From positions 3,380,374 to 3,417,588 of the forward strand of contig BFEA01000037.1 of assembly GCA_003427395.1 (NCBI GenBank): a DNA stretch of 37,215 nt, written 5' to 3'. This DNA is from Chara braunii (Eukaryota; Streptophyta; Charophyceae; Charales; Characeae). The translations under genes and the position numbers were made by a program. The notes below the pieces were generated by a model. It was not told where the DNA came from. It saw nothing but the letters and a program-made list of their open reading frames with translations, and made no database searches. This document shows positions 1 to 8,862 of this stretch, in pieces (position 1 is the first letter of the stretch; every line of letters starts with the position of its first letter).

Positions 1-936
1 CGGGCCATGAACATGGCTTTCCAGAATTTCGTGAGGAAGACTCGTTTGGCGCAGAGCATCATCAACTACTGCGTGATTGTGTACATGGATGACATTCTGG
101 TGTCTTCGAGTTCCTACGAGGGACACGTGCAGCACATCGAATGGGCACTGCATGCGTTACGAGATGCAGGCTTCAAAGTGGCGCTTGAGAAGTGTCAGTT
201 TTTCCTCACCACCATTTCCTTCCTAGGGCACGTGGTGACAGACAAGGTACTCCAACCGGAACCGCAGAAAGTGGCAGCTGTCAGGAACGCGTCGGTGCCT
301 ACGACTATCAAGCAAGTTCGCGCCTTTCTGGGCCTAGCCTCGTACTACCGACGATTTATCAAGGGCTTCGCGGCGATTGCGGGACCCCTCACAAATCTGC
401 TGCGCAAGGATCAGCCGTTGATCTGGACGCCGGAATGCGATCAAGCGTTTTCCACACTCAAGGCCGCTCTCATTTCGGCTCCGGTCCTTATAAGACCGGA
501 TCCCGAAAAACCCTTTGTTCTCATCACTGACTGGCAGCCAGAGGCGATTTCGGCTATCCTTGCCCAGGTGGGACCAAGCGGACTCGAGAGTGTGGTGGAG
601 TATGCGTCCAAATCAGTGCCCGCCTGCAAGCGCAACTACGCCGCTCCAATGGGAGAATGCTATACGGCTCTCTGGGGAATCAGTCACTTTCGTGCTTACC
701 TGTACGGGCGAAGATTCACCCTGGTGACTGATCATGAGCCCCTGTTGGCTCTGAAGCAGTCGAAGGATTACTCGGGCATGATCGGGCGATGGGCAACGGT
801 GCTGCAGAGCATGGACTTTGACATTCGTCATCGGAAGCACGAGAGACACGGGAATGCAGACGGACTGACACGGCTGCACCGGCCTAAGAAAGTTCCGAAG
901 AATGAGGAGGTGATTCCGTGGAACGAACCTAAATAG
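1..936 (+). CDS. Ty3/gypsy pol fragment: reverse transcriptase C-terminal half plus RNase H (5' end outside window)
   Basis: The frame is open from the window edge and stops at 934-936, so this is the 3' part of a longer pol. Numbering from the ATG at position 7, the RT palm motif YMDD is at residues 26-29. It is followed by the gypsy connection segment (VRAFLGLASYYRRFIKGFA, about residues 104-122) and an RNase H domain whose acidic residues are visible at D175 (LITDWQPEA), E217 (MGECYTALW) and D242 (VTDHEPLLAL). RT and RNase H together convert the element RNA into double-stranded cDNA in the particle. Only about 30 residues follow the last RNase H motif (HGNADGLTRL); there is no integrase and none is readable downstream in any frame. 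The visible part has no stop or frameshift, in contrast to the other elements here. Family assignment is secure; whether the element is functional is unknown. Confidence 0.93.
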   Translation, partial: RAMNMAFQNFVRKTRLAQSIINYCVIVYMDDILVSSSSYEGHVQHIEWALHALRDAGFKVALEKCQFFLTTISFLGHVVTDKVLQPEPQKVAAVRNASVPTTIKQVRAFLGLASYYRRFIKGFAAIAGPLTNLLRKDQPLIWTPECDQAFSTLKAALISAPVLIRPDPEKPFVLITDWQPEAISAILAQVGPSGLESVVEYASKSVPACKRNYAAPMGECYTALWGISHFRAYLYGRRFTLVTDHEPLLALKQSKDYSGMIGRWATVLQSMDFDIRHRKHERHGNADGLTRLHRPKKVPKNEEVIPWNEPK

Positions 937-2042
937 GAGGTTGGACCCCGGTACGACTTTTGTCAAAGCAGTAAGTGGCACGAGGACTAATTTGTCTGTT
1001 CCACTCCCTCCACAAGTCAATCCCATCTCTCCTCCTCTGTCATCATGACTACCCTACTCGCCTCCGCAACCCCTTCATCTCCCACTAATTCTGCCCCTAG
1101 ACACGCGAAGCGTGCCGAAGCCCTTCCGCTCTAAACGACGGGCTGTAGCACAGTGGGAAGCCCGACAATACTTCCTAGATTGAATTTGGATTTTTCTCTC
1201 TTCGCGCCTTGTCCGCGCGCGCATTCTGCGACGCGCGAAAACAATCGACTTGCTTCATCGGACCAACACGGGGGATTTCAGTTCCATCTGTGTCCCCACA
1301 CTCAATTTCCAAAAATCCTTGGCACACCCCATCTTGCTGTTTTTCTGGGCCTCTTTCTGCACAATTAACACTCCGAACGAAAGACAGCGCAGGGCGTGAG
1401 GTTAGCACGTCACATGGTCGTCCGAGGGGTGTGACGCGAAATAATGGAAATTACAGGGGCGCCAGACAAATTTTCCCTTCCCTTTTTTATTCTTTATTAT
1501 TATTCTTATTATTAGTATTATTATTGTCCGGGAGCATCACCCGACTTTTTTTTTTCTTTCTTTTTCGTATGTGGGAAAACCTACTTAACGAGGTGATAAG
1601 AGCAGCCCCGATAAGTAGGCCCCCGCATCGAAGGCTCCATCTATTGGTGGGGAGCTGCACCTGCTGGAAATCGGGTCCAGCGTCCCTTTACAGTGATGTG
1701 TGGATATGGCATACTGTGCATTCAATACTATCTGTATATGTCCATCAATCAATATATGTCCCATGGAGGGAAAACCCTATCCACGATGTCTACCGGATTG
1801 CCGTAAAGAGCAGAGGGATTGATTACTTCCCCACTCAAGGGAAGGATTGACCTCCTGCCCGTACAGCCCAATCCTATCGATCAAACCAAGACACGAAACC
1901 CTAAACAAGACCCTAAATAACCTATCTCCCCCACCCCTGCTTGATTGGAAGTTGAGGGCCGGACAATGCCAATCTATACAGGGAGGTAAGACATGTCAGG
2001 CGTTGTGTGCTATATGTCGTACTAAAACTAGTGAACTACTAG
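937..2042. other. Non-coding stretch with T-rich simple sequence
   Basis: I see no gene here. A TTA/TTC-rich low-complexity tract lies at about 1474-1566. A telo-box-like AAACCCTAAA occurs at 1896-1905, followed by a second CCCTAAA at 1911-1917. Short ORFs on both strands have no recognisable motifs. No LTR terminus or polypurine tract for the pol fragment at 1-936 could be identified. Confidence 0.5.
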
Positions 2043-2317
2043 TGCAGACCATGGTAACCGTCCGGCCGTCCGGTCCTGATGTCCGGATGGAGGCCCCTGG
2101 GGCAAAAAAAAAAAAAAAAAAAGGGGCCGGCCCAGGATGTTTATCGGGTCCTGGCCAAAATAACGGGGTGATTTTTCAGTGTTATTTCACCCCACCGGAC
2201 AGGGCCTAGAGGTCCGGACACAAGACACTGCAGGTTTTTGGGGTGGCGGGTTTCACACAGGCCCGAGCGATTTCAGAGCGGCCGTTTCGACATGGCGCCC
2301 ACCGCTGCTGGCCATTG

Positions 2318-2319
<2 letters not shown>

Positions 2320-2372
<53 letters not shown>
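2320..2372. repeat. (GA)n microsatellite
   Basis: An uninterrupted GA dinucleotide run of 53 bp inside the candidate inverted-repeat element. Apparent SLSLSL or ERERER proteins across it are artefacts. Confidence 0.97.
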
Positions 2373-2373
<1 letters not shown>

Positions 2374-2661
2374 ACTGACAGTGCTGCCAGTCTGAAGACT
2401 GACGTTTGTGTGTGTTCCAAAAAGAGAGTCTCTGTGTACTAAATCCAAAGTTCAAACTTCAAAGTCAATCATACTTTTTTTGAAGTTTTTTCAATTTTGT
2501 TTTTCTCTGTTTCTTAAACTTTCTTTAGTATTGTGCCTGCTTTGCACTGACAGTGTTTGCAACTCTGCATGTCTGCTAGTTGAATGTGGTTGTTGATTTG
2601 CTGCAAGACAGGTGCTCTGCTGCCTGAACTACAAAGTGCAAAGCAGGTAAGTGCCTGCCAA

Positions 2662-2692
2662 CCCCCCCCCCCTCCCCCCCCCCCCCCACCCC
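2662..2692. repeat. C-rich homopolymer tract
   Basis: Runs of 11, 14 and 4 C residues separated by single T and A. The minus strand is therefore G-rich and could form a quadruplex. Homopolymers of this length are also error-prone in assembly. Confidence 0.9.
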
Positions 2693-2871
2693 TTTTTTCT
2701 TTTTCCGGACATTTTTGCACCCCCGGCACCGGTCCGGACTGTCCAGGTCCGGTGATGTCCGGGTGTCCAGTAATGTCCGGATCACCAGACAGTCCGGACT
2801 GGTCCAGACACTGGTCCGGAAGACAGTCCGGAAGTGTCCGGTGTCCGGGTCCGGGGTTACCATGGTGCAGA

Positions 2872-3112
2872 TGTATCTGAGATTGACCTTCCCACGATCC
2901 TCATTGACACAAGAATTATGTAACTCATTGTGTGCTGTGTGTTGTGCTAAAAATGGTAGTGCAGACGTGCCTGATCATTATCTGTCCTAATTACCAATCA
3001 AAAAGTATGATAATGGTAGCTAAATTGTGTCTGACCTTTATATGCATTTTATCAAATGGTAATTCAGTTGTGTCTGACCATTATGTGCATATTGTCTGAG
3101 TTCCAACATGGT

Positions 3113-3150
<38 letters not shown>
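2872..3150. repeat. Degenerate tandem repeat ending in a 37-bp poly(A)
   Basis: Three loosely similar units carry a (T/A)AATGGTA...GTGTCTGACC-TTATxTGCAT core at about 2950-3000, 3012-3055 and 3056-3105. The block ends in 37 A residues at 3114-3150. A terminal poly(A) could mark a retroposon 3' end, but no internal polymerase III boxes or flanking duplications were found, so no SINE call is made. Confidence 0.6.
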
Positions 3151-3154
<4 letters not shown>

Positions 3155-3308
3155 TCATGATTGCCTCCCCAACCAATCAGAAACTGTTTCCAGCCAGCAC
3201 AAAACCCCCTGTGCGTCTATCCACTTTTGATCGGACGTTCCCTAATACGCCCCCTACCTACCCCGGCAGCTTCTACGAAGGAGGGAAATCACGGTTAATC
3301 GACAACTC

Positions 3309-4130
3309 TTATCCCACCCCTATCCGATCAAGCTGAGGACTCTCTGTCACCCGCAAGCCCAAACCTCGGTCCCCCTGCAAACCCATATTTACCTCAGCAT
3401 GCTGACCTGTGCTCCCCAAACAATGTGTTGTGATCCGCTGTAATGTCGTCTTAGTCGTAGTCGTAGCAATTAATGTTGTCGTTTTGACTGTCATTGTTAT
3501 TGCTGCTGTTGTTGTAGATTTTGTCATCGCCATAGGCCCATGGCCACCATCAGCGATATAGTTGTTGTTGCTGTTGGTGAAGATTCCCTCACCGTTAATG
3601 TCGTTGCTGTTGGTGTACGTAACTGTTGCCATAGCTATTTCCTCTACTGTTAGCAGCATTGTTGTTGCGATGGAGTTCTCGTCGTTTGTTGTCACATCTG
3701 TCTTCATTGCTGCTGTTTGCGATGTTGTTGTGATTATCTTCGCTCCATTGCAGTCATTGCTATCCCCCTCCGCCAAATCGCCTTCGTTCTCGCCCATCGA
3801 CGACAGACACTTATCAACTTGCCCCATCTCCTTCATCTGATTCTTATTGCCCCTCAACTGCAGATTCGGGGAGGGACAGTCATTATCCATCCGCTGAAAA
3901 TGGTCCTCCAGCTCATATCGCATGTTACGAGCTTCAACAAAGAGGGCTTTGCAGGTGCTCATCAACTCATCCGCCCGCTTCCACTCAATGAAGGGTTCAA
4001 CCTGGGGATCCGGCCCCTCCTCCAGGTCCCAGATGATTTCCAGCGTCTCCTGGGTAATGTCGTCAAGCCAAGTGGCCAAAGAGGTCGCCCCCCAATCAAC
4101 CTCTGGCCCCTGCTGCCTTCGCAAAGACAT
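3309..4130 (-). CDS. Hypothetical protein with Thr/Asn-rich low-complexity C-terminal half
   Basis: An open frame of about 273 codons from the ATG at 4130; the frame is also open a little upstream, to a stop near 4185. The first 110 residues are ordinary in composition, acidic and probably helical (for example the WLDDITQETLEIIWDLEEG and RADELMSTCKALFVEARNM stretches). The C-terminal half is dominated by runs of Thr, Asn and Met from a degenerate GTT/GTC trinucleotide repeat on the + strand. No known domain is recognised. Another minus-strand frame (start 4261, ending near 3962) overlaps the N-terminus and could be its shifted upstream part. It could be a gag-like N-terminus of an element, a young gene, or chance. 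A pair of G-boxes lies about 200 bp upstream. Confidence 0.35.
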   Translation of the reverse strand: MSLRRQQGPEVDWGATSLATWLDDITQETLEIIWDLEEGPDPQVEPFIEWKRADELMSTCKALFVEARNMRYELEDHFQRMDNDCPSPNLQLRGNKNQMKEMGQVDKCLSSMGENEGDLAEGDSNDCNGAKIITTTSQTAAMKTDVTTNDENSIATTMLLTVEEIAMATVTYTNSNDINGEGIFTNSNNNYIADGGHGPMAMTKSTTTAAITMTVKTTTLIATTTTKTTLQRITTHCLGSTGQHAEVNMGLQGDRGLGLRVTESPQLDRIGVG

Positions 4131-4334
4131 CGCCCCCACAAGCCCCTGCAGCCGTCGAGCGCCCTTTTCGAGGCTGTATAATCATTCGTCTGCTCCATAT
4201 TGTAATTCTCCTGTTGTAGCCATTGCTGTCCTGAAGAGACTTCGCCACAATTCTTCACCAAAAGCTATCAATCTCACGGCCGGCGCAACCCCTGCGCACA
4301 CGTTACGGAACCTATGTGTCACCAAACAACAGGT

Positions 4335-4362
4335 GCCACGTGGCAACCAAGGCACCACGTGC
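4335..4362. promoter_or_regulatory. Pair of G-box (CACGTG) motifs
   Basis: CACGTG occurs at 4337-4342, inside the perfect palindrome GCCACGTGGC (4335-4344), and again at 4356-4361, 19 bp apart start to start. In plants this word is bound by bHLH and bZIP factors. The pair is about 200 bp upstream of the minus-strand ORF at 3309-4130. A promoter role is inferred from position only. Confidence 0.3.
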
Positions 4363-5356
4363 CCTATCGGGCGCCTGCACAGGCCTAGCTGCCGAGGAGC
4401 TCCCCTCCCCGGGCGCTAGTCTAGACAGGGCAACCGGACCCTGCCGGTCCGCCGGCATCAGGGCGCTAGCGGTAACGCAGTCTCCGAGAGGCCTGGGCCC
4501 CGTGTTGGGAGCATCACTCGGCTTATAGCTTAGTATATTACAAAAGCGAGGAAATGGGCCTGGCATCCCTCACAAAAAGGCAGGTGGTCCCATTAATGGG
4601 CAAGGCATCTCCGGCCACGCCCCATACCAAGACCACTAATCACCACCAAAAACAATGACGTAATCCCTGCAAAACCCTCATAAAATGCTGTGGAAAACCA
4701 GCGCCAAAATCACCTGTGGCATAACTGGCAGAAGAGACAAGTGAGAAAATCTAGAGCGTCCTCCGGCCCGAGGATGAAATCCTTAAAGTTTTTCGTGTTT
4801 TTGGAGTCGTCGTTCCTCTCATCCTTGGGAATGCATCCCCGAGGACAAATCCCAAATGGGCCCCCGCAGCCAACTTTATGTAAATACACGCGTCCACGGG
4901 CTGGATGCATTTCGCCATTGTGGAATGTCTGTGCACGGTGAGGCTTGGTACAGCGGTGGCAGCGGCGAGGTCCCCCGGGCCCTGGAAAAAAAAAGGCGGC
5001 AACGTCCTCGTTCGAAATTAGATTTTCGAACCTGGCGTTGGAGGTCCTGTGTGGAGGGGCGTGGGCAGGGTCGTTTCACCGCGTGACGCAGCCATGCGAA
5101 TGGAAACGACAGCGGTGTAAACGAGGAGGATGCTGTGAGCAGAGAACAACTGTCCAGCGCTCGCGATGAACTGAGTACGCTGTGGACGACACAGGTGATG
5201 ACGATCCATGCTGCCATCGCTGATCGTTTTCCTGCGCTTCTGGAGCTCTCCGGGGCATGTGTACGCTAGTGGCGTGTGCTTGTGTGCGTTGGAGGGGTGA
5301 ACTGGGGTGACAGTGATTGAAGCGAGAGGCGGTGTCTGTCATACACGGGTCCGACA
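4363..5356. other. GC-richer stretch with no recognised gene
   Basis: Many overlapping short ORFs occur on both strands, as expected for GC-rich DNA, and none carries a recognisable motif. No repeats longer than a few bases were noticed. Confidence 0.4.
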
Positions 5357-5641
5357 ATGGAGGAGGGGGGGTCCGGTGTGCAGAGGGGCCTGTCCGAGGA
5401 GGAGACAAGCGCTGTGGTCGCCGATGTGTCTGCAGTCGCCATTCTATGGTGCACGGAGAGAGTGTTGGACATCATGAAGATGAAGCTGAGTCGGAGGCAA
5501 AGGTTGCTCATGCAGCAGCTCGTCGGAGCACCGGATTGCGTGTCTTTGTGCTACACCATGGGGTCTGGTGTCTTCCTGCGGGCAGGAGAGACCATACATG
5601 ACCGGTCCTGTCAGGGTGGGCGACAATGGGTAGTGCTTTAA
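5357..5641 (+). CDS. Hypothetical small protein (94 aa)
   Basis: The ATG at 5357 opens a 94-codon frame ending just before a long G run. Residues 15-55 look protein-like: an acidic start (LSEEETSAVVADVSAV) is followed by a hydrophobic then basic helix (ILWCTERVLDIMKMKLSRR). After about residue 60 the composition drifts. It faces the decayed Harbinger transposase on the opposite strand, so it might be an accessory reading frame of that element or the first exon of something longer. No family is recognised and chance is possible. Confidence 0.3.
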   Translation: MEEGGSGVQRGLSEEETSAVVADVSAVAILWCTERVLDIMKMKLSRRQRLLMQQLVGAPDCVSLCYTMGSGVFLRAGETIHDRSCQGGRQWVVL

Positions 5642-5643
5642 TT

Positions 5644-5691
5644 GGGGGGGGGGGGGGGAGGGGGTTGGGGGAAGGGGGGGAACTGTGGGGG
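5644..5691 (+). repeat. G-rich tract with five G-runs
   Basis: G runs of 15, 5, 5, 7 and 5 are separated by spacers of 1, 2, 2 and 6 bases. This fits the intramolecular G-quadruplex pattern on the + strand. Confidence 0.85.
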
Positions 5692-6149
5692 TGTTCCAAT
5701 GCATCAAAGGGGGCGGGCGGGGAGGGTGCTGGTATGGTGTACGATCCTTCGCTGTGTGGGGTTTTTGCAGGGGGTGGTCTGTAATATACCATGGCCCTGA
5801 TTTCTTTTTTTCTTTTTCTTTTTGGTTGGAAGGTTGCTTTGGTGAGGGGTGCGGAGGGTCGGAAGCGGGTTCCGTGATGCTTTGGGGACTGTCCTGGGCT
5901 TGACGACCAAACGGTCCTGCATGGGCCTGGCAATGCCAGACCAGCCGATGAATGGCTTCCATGGAAGCAAGCGATGAAAGGTTGTGGAGCAGAGGTCCAC
6001 ATCGACGGGAGGGTTCTAGCGCCATGGTGGGTTATCTGCCTTCGGGAAGATGGCTCTTGCCCGACGATGAATAAATTCACGTCGTGCACAACCAAACATC
6101 CCGTCGCCTCATTGTGGGCTGTGTTGCTCGCCTTCCACATACTCCATGC
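5692..6149. other. No gene recognised
   Basis: The stretch lies between the G-rich tract and the clearest 3' remains of the Harbinger gene. Proline-rich minus-strand frames here reflect composition. It may include the 3' flank or inverted-repeat end of the Harbinger element, but no terminal inverted repeat was found. Confidence 0.35.
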
Positions 6150-7432
6150 AAGCCGTCGTCGGCAGCGGATCTCCCTCACCAGGATGTTGCATGTCGCCCG
6201 TCCGCCAGATGTTGTCTTCCTAGAGGGCGGCTTCTGACGACAGTGTGCGGGCCTTTCTGCTGCTGCGGTTCTCCACGCACACGTGACTCCTGCTCTCAGG
6301 CGGCGCCTTGGTTGCCATTCTTCACACTGCTCACACACCGTGCGACCATCATTCAATCTACGTGCGAGTGTACAACGAAAGGCATCAGTGCATGGCACCA
6401 CGTGGAGCGTCGACGAAGAACACGGGAGATAGAGGATCGGAAGAGGGAGGCTCCGACCACACACTTAGAGGGCACGTCCTGAGGCCTCGTTTTGACGATC
6501 TGCAAGACAGGATCACAGACGTTGGTGACGAAGACGTCACCGTTGTGTACCGCGAAGGTGCGGGCGGGCCCACTACTTCGGGATTCGGTCGGGATGGCAC
6601 GACAGTCCACTCCATGGGCGGATACCCGTTGCCACCGAGGATGTATCCATGCGTCTTCACCCCAAACTGCAGCATGACCGGAGGACTGTGGAACATGTCC
6701 CCTTCCTGCACGTGTGTCCACAAACTAGAAAGTTGAAGCACTGGGATGTTGTGGCAGCTCCCTGGATACCCAACCTTCATGTCCAACACCCTCAAATCAA
6801 GGTCGACCACCACCTGCACGACGACGGAGATTCGATGCTTGTAATCGAAGTAGTTCTTGCCTGACGCGTTCGGCGGTTTGTCCACCTAGATGTGTGTGCA
6901 ATCCACACATCCATAACAGTTGGGGAAAACCTTGTTTGTGAAAGGGCGGAGGACAACCTGCCTCCTCAGCCCTTGTGGCCAGGAGATCTTCTCCGAATAT
7001 ACCCTCCACAGTGCAGTAGTGACGTCTTCCAGGTCCACCAACCTCGAAGCTCGCCCAATCCCGAAGGCAGACGTGCTGCTTTCATACGTTTCTCCGCTCG
7101 CCCAACAATACAGCGTGCACACCGCGATATGGTCCGAAGCCAAAGGCACCCTGTAAAATGTCACCCTCTACTCTAGATGAGGGGCCAGGGACTCCACGAT
7201 CTCCCGGAACACTCTTCGCGGCATGCGCAGCTTGTCCTTGTAGTACTCCGTGGCGTCGTCATGCAGTCGTCGATCCTCCCACGTCTCCATGGTCCTCTGT
7301 TTCATCAACCATCTTGGCCAACGTCCTGTAGAACATATCCTTGTGGATGCAATCTCCAAAGAGTGTCGAGATACAGAGATCGATCATGTCCCACAGCGCG
7401 TCCACCTCCAACGACCTGTGGTCAAGGAACAA
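6150..7432 (-). pseudogene. PIF/Harbinger-type transposase, multiply frameshifted
   Basis: Reading the minus strand in order, with frame changes, the HARBI1-like layout is visible. There is an N-terminal helix with LRMPRRVFREIVESLAPHL (7168-7260). A helix-turn-helix-like segment (SSTSAFGIGRASRLVDLED) leads to the first acidic motif FPNCYGCVDCTHI (6886-6930). The second acidic motif lies in VVDLDLRVLDMKVGYPGS (about 6760-6815), followed by GYILGGNGYPPMEW (6630-6670). A decayed C-terminus (ATCNILVRE, near 6170-6195) corresponds to the family's conserved 'LHN' region. The third acidic motif is not readable. Such proteins cut and paste their element at a 3-bp target. At least three frame shifts separate the pieces, so this is dead. 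Its upstream (N-terminal) side is cut at 7432 by the LTR insertion. Confidence 0.8.
7428..7432 (+). repeat. Target-site duplication AACAA, left end of LTR element
   Basis: AACAA immediately precedes the TGTCACATGC terminus of the left LTR. The same five bases, read on the minus strand (TTGTT at 11689-11693), follow the outer end of the right LTR. Confidence 0.65.
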
Positions 7433-7462
7433 TGTCACATGCTGCGCCTGCAACAGGCACTG

Positions 7463-7760
7463 CACAGGCCATTTTCAGGCCCGTGTCATTTTCAGCCTGG
7501 AAGCCTGAAAACGAAGGCTTACAGGCCCTGTGTCAGTTTCAGCCTGAAAGCCTGAAAACCAGGGCCTACAGGCCCCGTGTCTGTTTCAGCCTGACAGCCT
7601 GAAACCAGAGCCTACAGGCCCCGTGTCTGTTTCAGCCTGACAGCCTGAAAACCAGGGCCTACAGGCCCCGTGTCTGTTTCAGCCTGACAGCCTGAAAACC
7701 AGGGCCTACAGGCCCCGTGTCGTTTCAGCCTGACAGCCTGAAAACAAGGGCCTATAGGCC
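7463..7760 (+). repeat. 47-bp tandem array in LTR U3 (six units)
   Basis: Units are built on CAGGCCCCGTGTCTGTTT followed by CAGCCTGACAGCCTGAAAAC. Six units occur here and seven in the inverted LTR. Each unit contains short inverted repeats (CAGGCTG/CAGCCTG type). A second short duplication around GCCAGAAGCTACCTGGAAAC follows at 7770-7850. Confidence 0.88.
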
Positions 7761-7905
7761 CTCAGGCTTTAGCCAGAAGCTACCTGGAAACTTCCCAGAA
7801 GCTTCCTCAGGCTTTAGCCAGAAGCTACCTGGAAACTTCCGGAAGTTTCCTCAGGGTCTAGCACGTTTGGGCATTGGCAAGGGCAGCCTCCTGGACGGGC
7901 CAGCA

Positions 7906-7914
7906 CTATATAAG
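7906..7914 (+). promoter_or_regulatory. TATA box of the left LTR
   Basis: CTATATAAG sits about 475 bp into the LTR, just after the U3 repeats, where an LTR polymerase II promoter is expected. The same word is conserved in the right LTR. Transcription would run rightward and start near 7935-7945. Confidence 0.65.
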
Positions 7915-8850
7915 ACTGGCCCGCCCTACAGGCAGGCAGGTAGTTCATAGGGACTGGCCAGGCACTTCACGTGCAGTCCAGGCAGGCAGGAGGCAGTAGT
8001 CTTCAGGATTCGGCAGCAGCACTCTGGAGGGAGCGCTGCAGGAGTAGTAGTAGCGTTAGCCTTAGTCTTCAGCGCTGGGCGCAGTTGGTAGCTGTAGTCT
8101 CCAGCGCTGGGCGCCATAGCTAGGATAGCACTAGAGAGAGAGAGAGATTGGGCGGAGGTCAGAGGTACTTACCTGTAGTGCCGTTGCTCCAGCTTCGTCT
8201 TCAAAGTACCTGCAGCACAGCGCCAGCTTCACAGGTTAGTACCTGGCTCGTAACAGAGAGAGACAGTTCTTCTTCTTCCTCTTCTCAGTCCACCATCTCC
8301 CTCTCACCCTCTCATCATCTGACTTCACTGCATCAGCAGACTACGAGAGAAGAGAGAGAGAGCTTGGTGACATTGGATCCAGACTCGACTTTTGGACTTC
8401 AGACATTGCAACGAGGGATTATTTGGGACTCGTGACAAAGACTTGGTGTTGACGGCATTCCCATCTTTCCTTCTCCTCTTCGTCTGATCCCCTCCTCTTC
8501 GTCTGTGTATATCTGGACCTGGCGCTTCCTTCCTGTGTACAGCGCCAGGCTCCTTCACACCATGTGATGAGCATGATGTATGTTTGGTCTACGTTGAAAC
8601 ATTGATTGGGCTAGTCATCAGTATTCTAGCATTCTGCTTCGCTATCTTGTACAATGTGATAAAGGTCAGTCTTGGTCAGGTCAGGACTTGTATCTAAGTC
8701 TTCCACTGCGCTATAAAGCACCTTTTATATGTATCGGAACGCACATTGCTTGTTGAGATTCCATTTGCACTGCATTGTCCATTTAGTCCTTTTTATCACA
8801 TTGCGGATCCTCGGTTATTATGTACATCGCCCATCTGGGCATGTAACAGT

Positions 8851-8862
8851 TGGTATCGGAGC
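8851..8862 (+). other. Primer binding site (initiator Met tRNA type)
   Basis: TGGTATCGGAGC lies 2 nt after the LTR end. It matches the common plant PBS TGGTATCAGAGC, complementary to the 3' end of initiator tRNA-Met, with one A-to-G change. It primes minus-strand cDNA synthesis. Confidence 0.85.

Larger units (their letters stand above)
2049..2865. mobile_element. Candidate 817-bp non-autonomous inverted-repeat element
   Basis: The ends are perfect 11-bp inverted repeats, CCATGGTAACC at 2049-2059 and GGTTACCATGG at 2855-2865. The element is flanked by the 6-bp direct repeat TGCAGA at 2043-2048 and 2866-2871. Joining the flanks over one TGCAGA gives a sequence that resembles the uninterrupted neighbouring repeat at about 2930-2975 (AGTGCAGA followed by a CTGA-containing stretch), which would be the empty site. 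The interior holds no ORF with a known motif; it contains a 20-bp A run, a (GA)n tract, a C-rich tract and many TCCGGA words near both ends. The superfamily is unclear because a 6-bp duplication is not typical of hAT, PIF or CACTA. The inference rests on short matches. Confidence 0.5.
7433..8848 (+). mobile_element. 5' LTR of a Ty3/gypsy-type retrotransposon (left copy, + orientation)
   Basis: The 1416-bp segment begins TGTCACATGC and ends GCATGTAACA, a 9/10 inverted terminal match with the usual TG...CA. The next bases are a primer binding site at 8851-8862, which identifies this copy as the 5' LTR. U3 contains an array of six 47-bp repeats and a TATA box at 7906-7914. The minus strand at 11694-13148 carries the second copy. 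Over the last 290 bp the two differ at about 7 positions, nearly all transitions (about 97-98 percent identity by eye). It inserted into, and cut, the Harbinger transposase region. Confidence 0.9.

Noticed and set aside
1896-1917. Telomere-like CCCTAAA words
   Set aside because: Only two non-tandem copies; not an interstitial telomere array.
2872-3150. SINE with poly(A) tail
   Set aside because: No A/B promoter boxes and no target duplication around the poly(A) could be found.
5508-6464. 318-codon minus-strand ORF, Pro- and Arg-rich
   Set aside because: It overlaps the C-terminal remains of the Harbinger gene in another frame and a G/C-rich tract; its composition is that of a GC-rich shadow frame.
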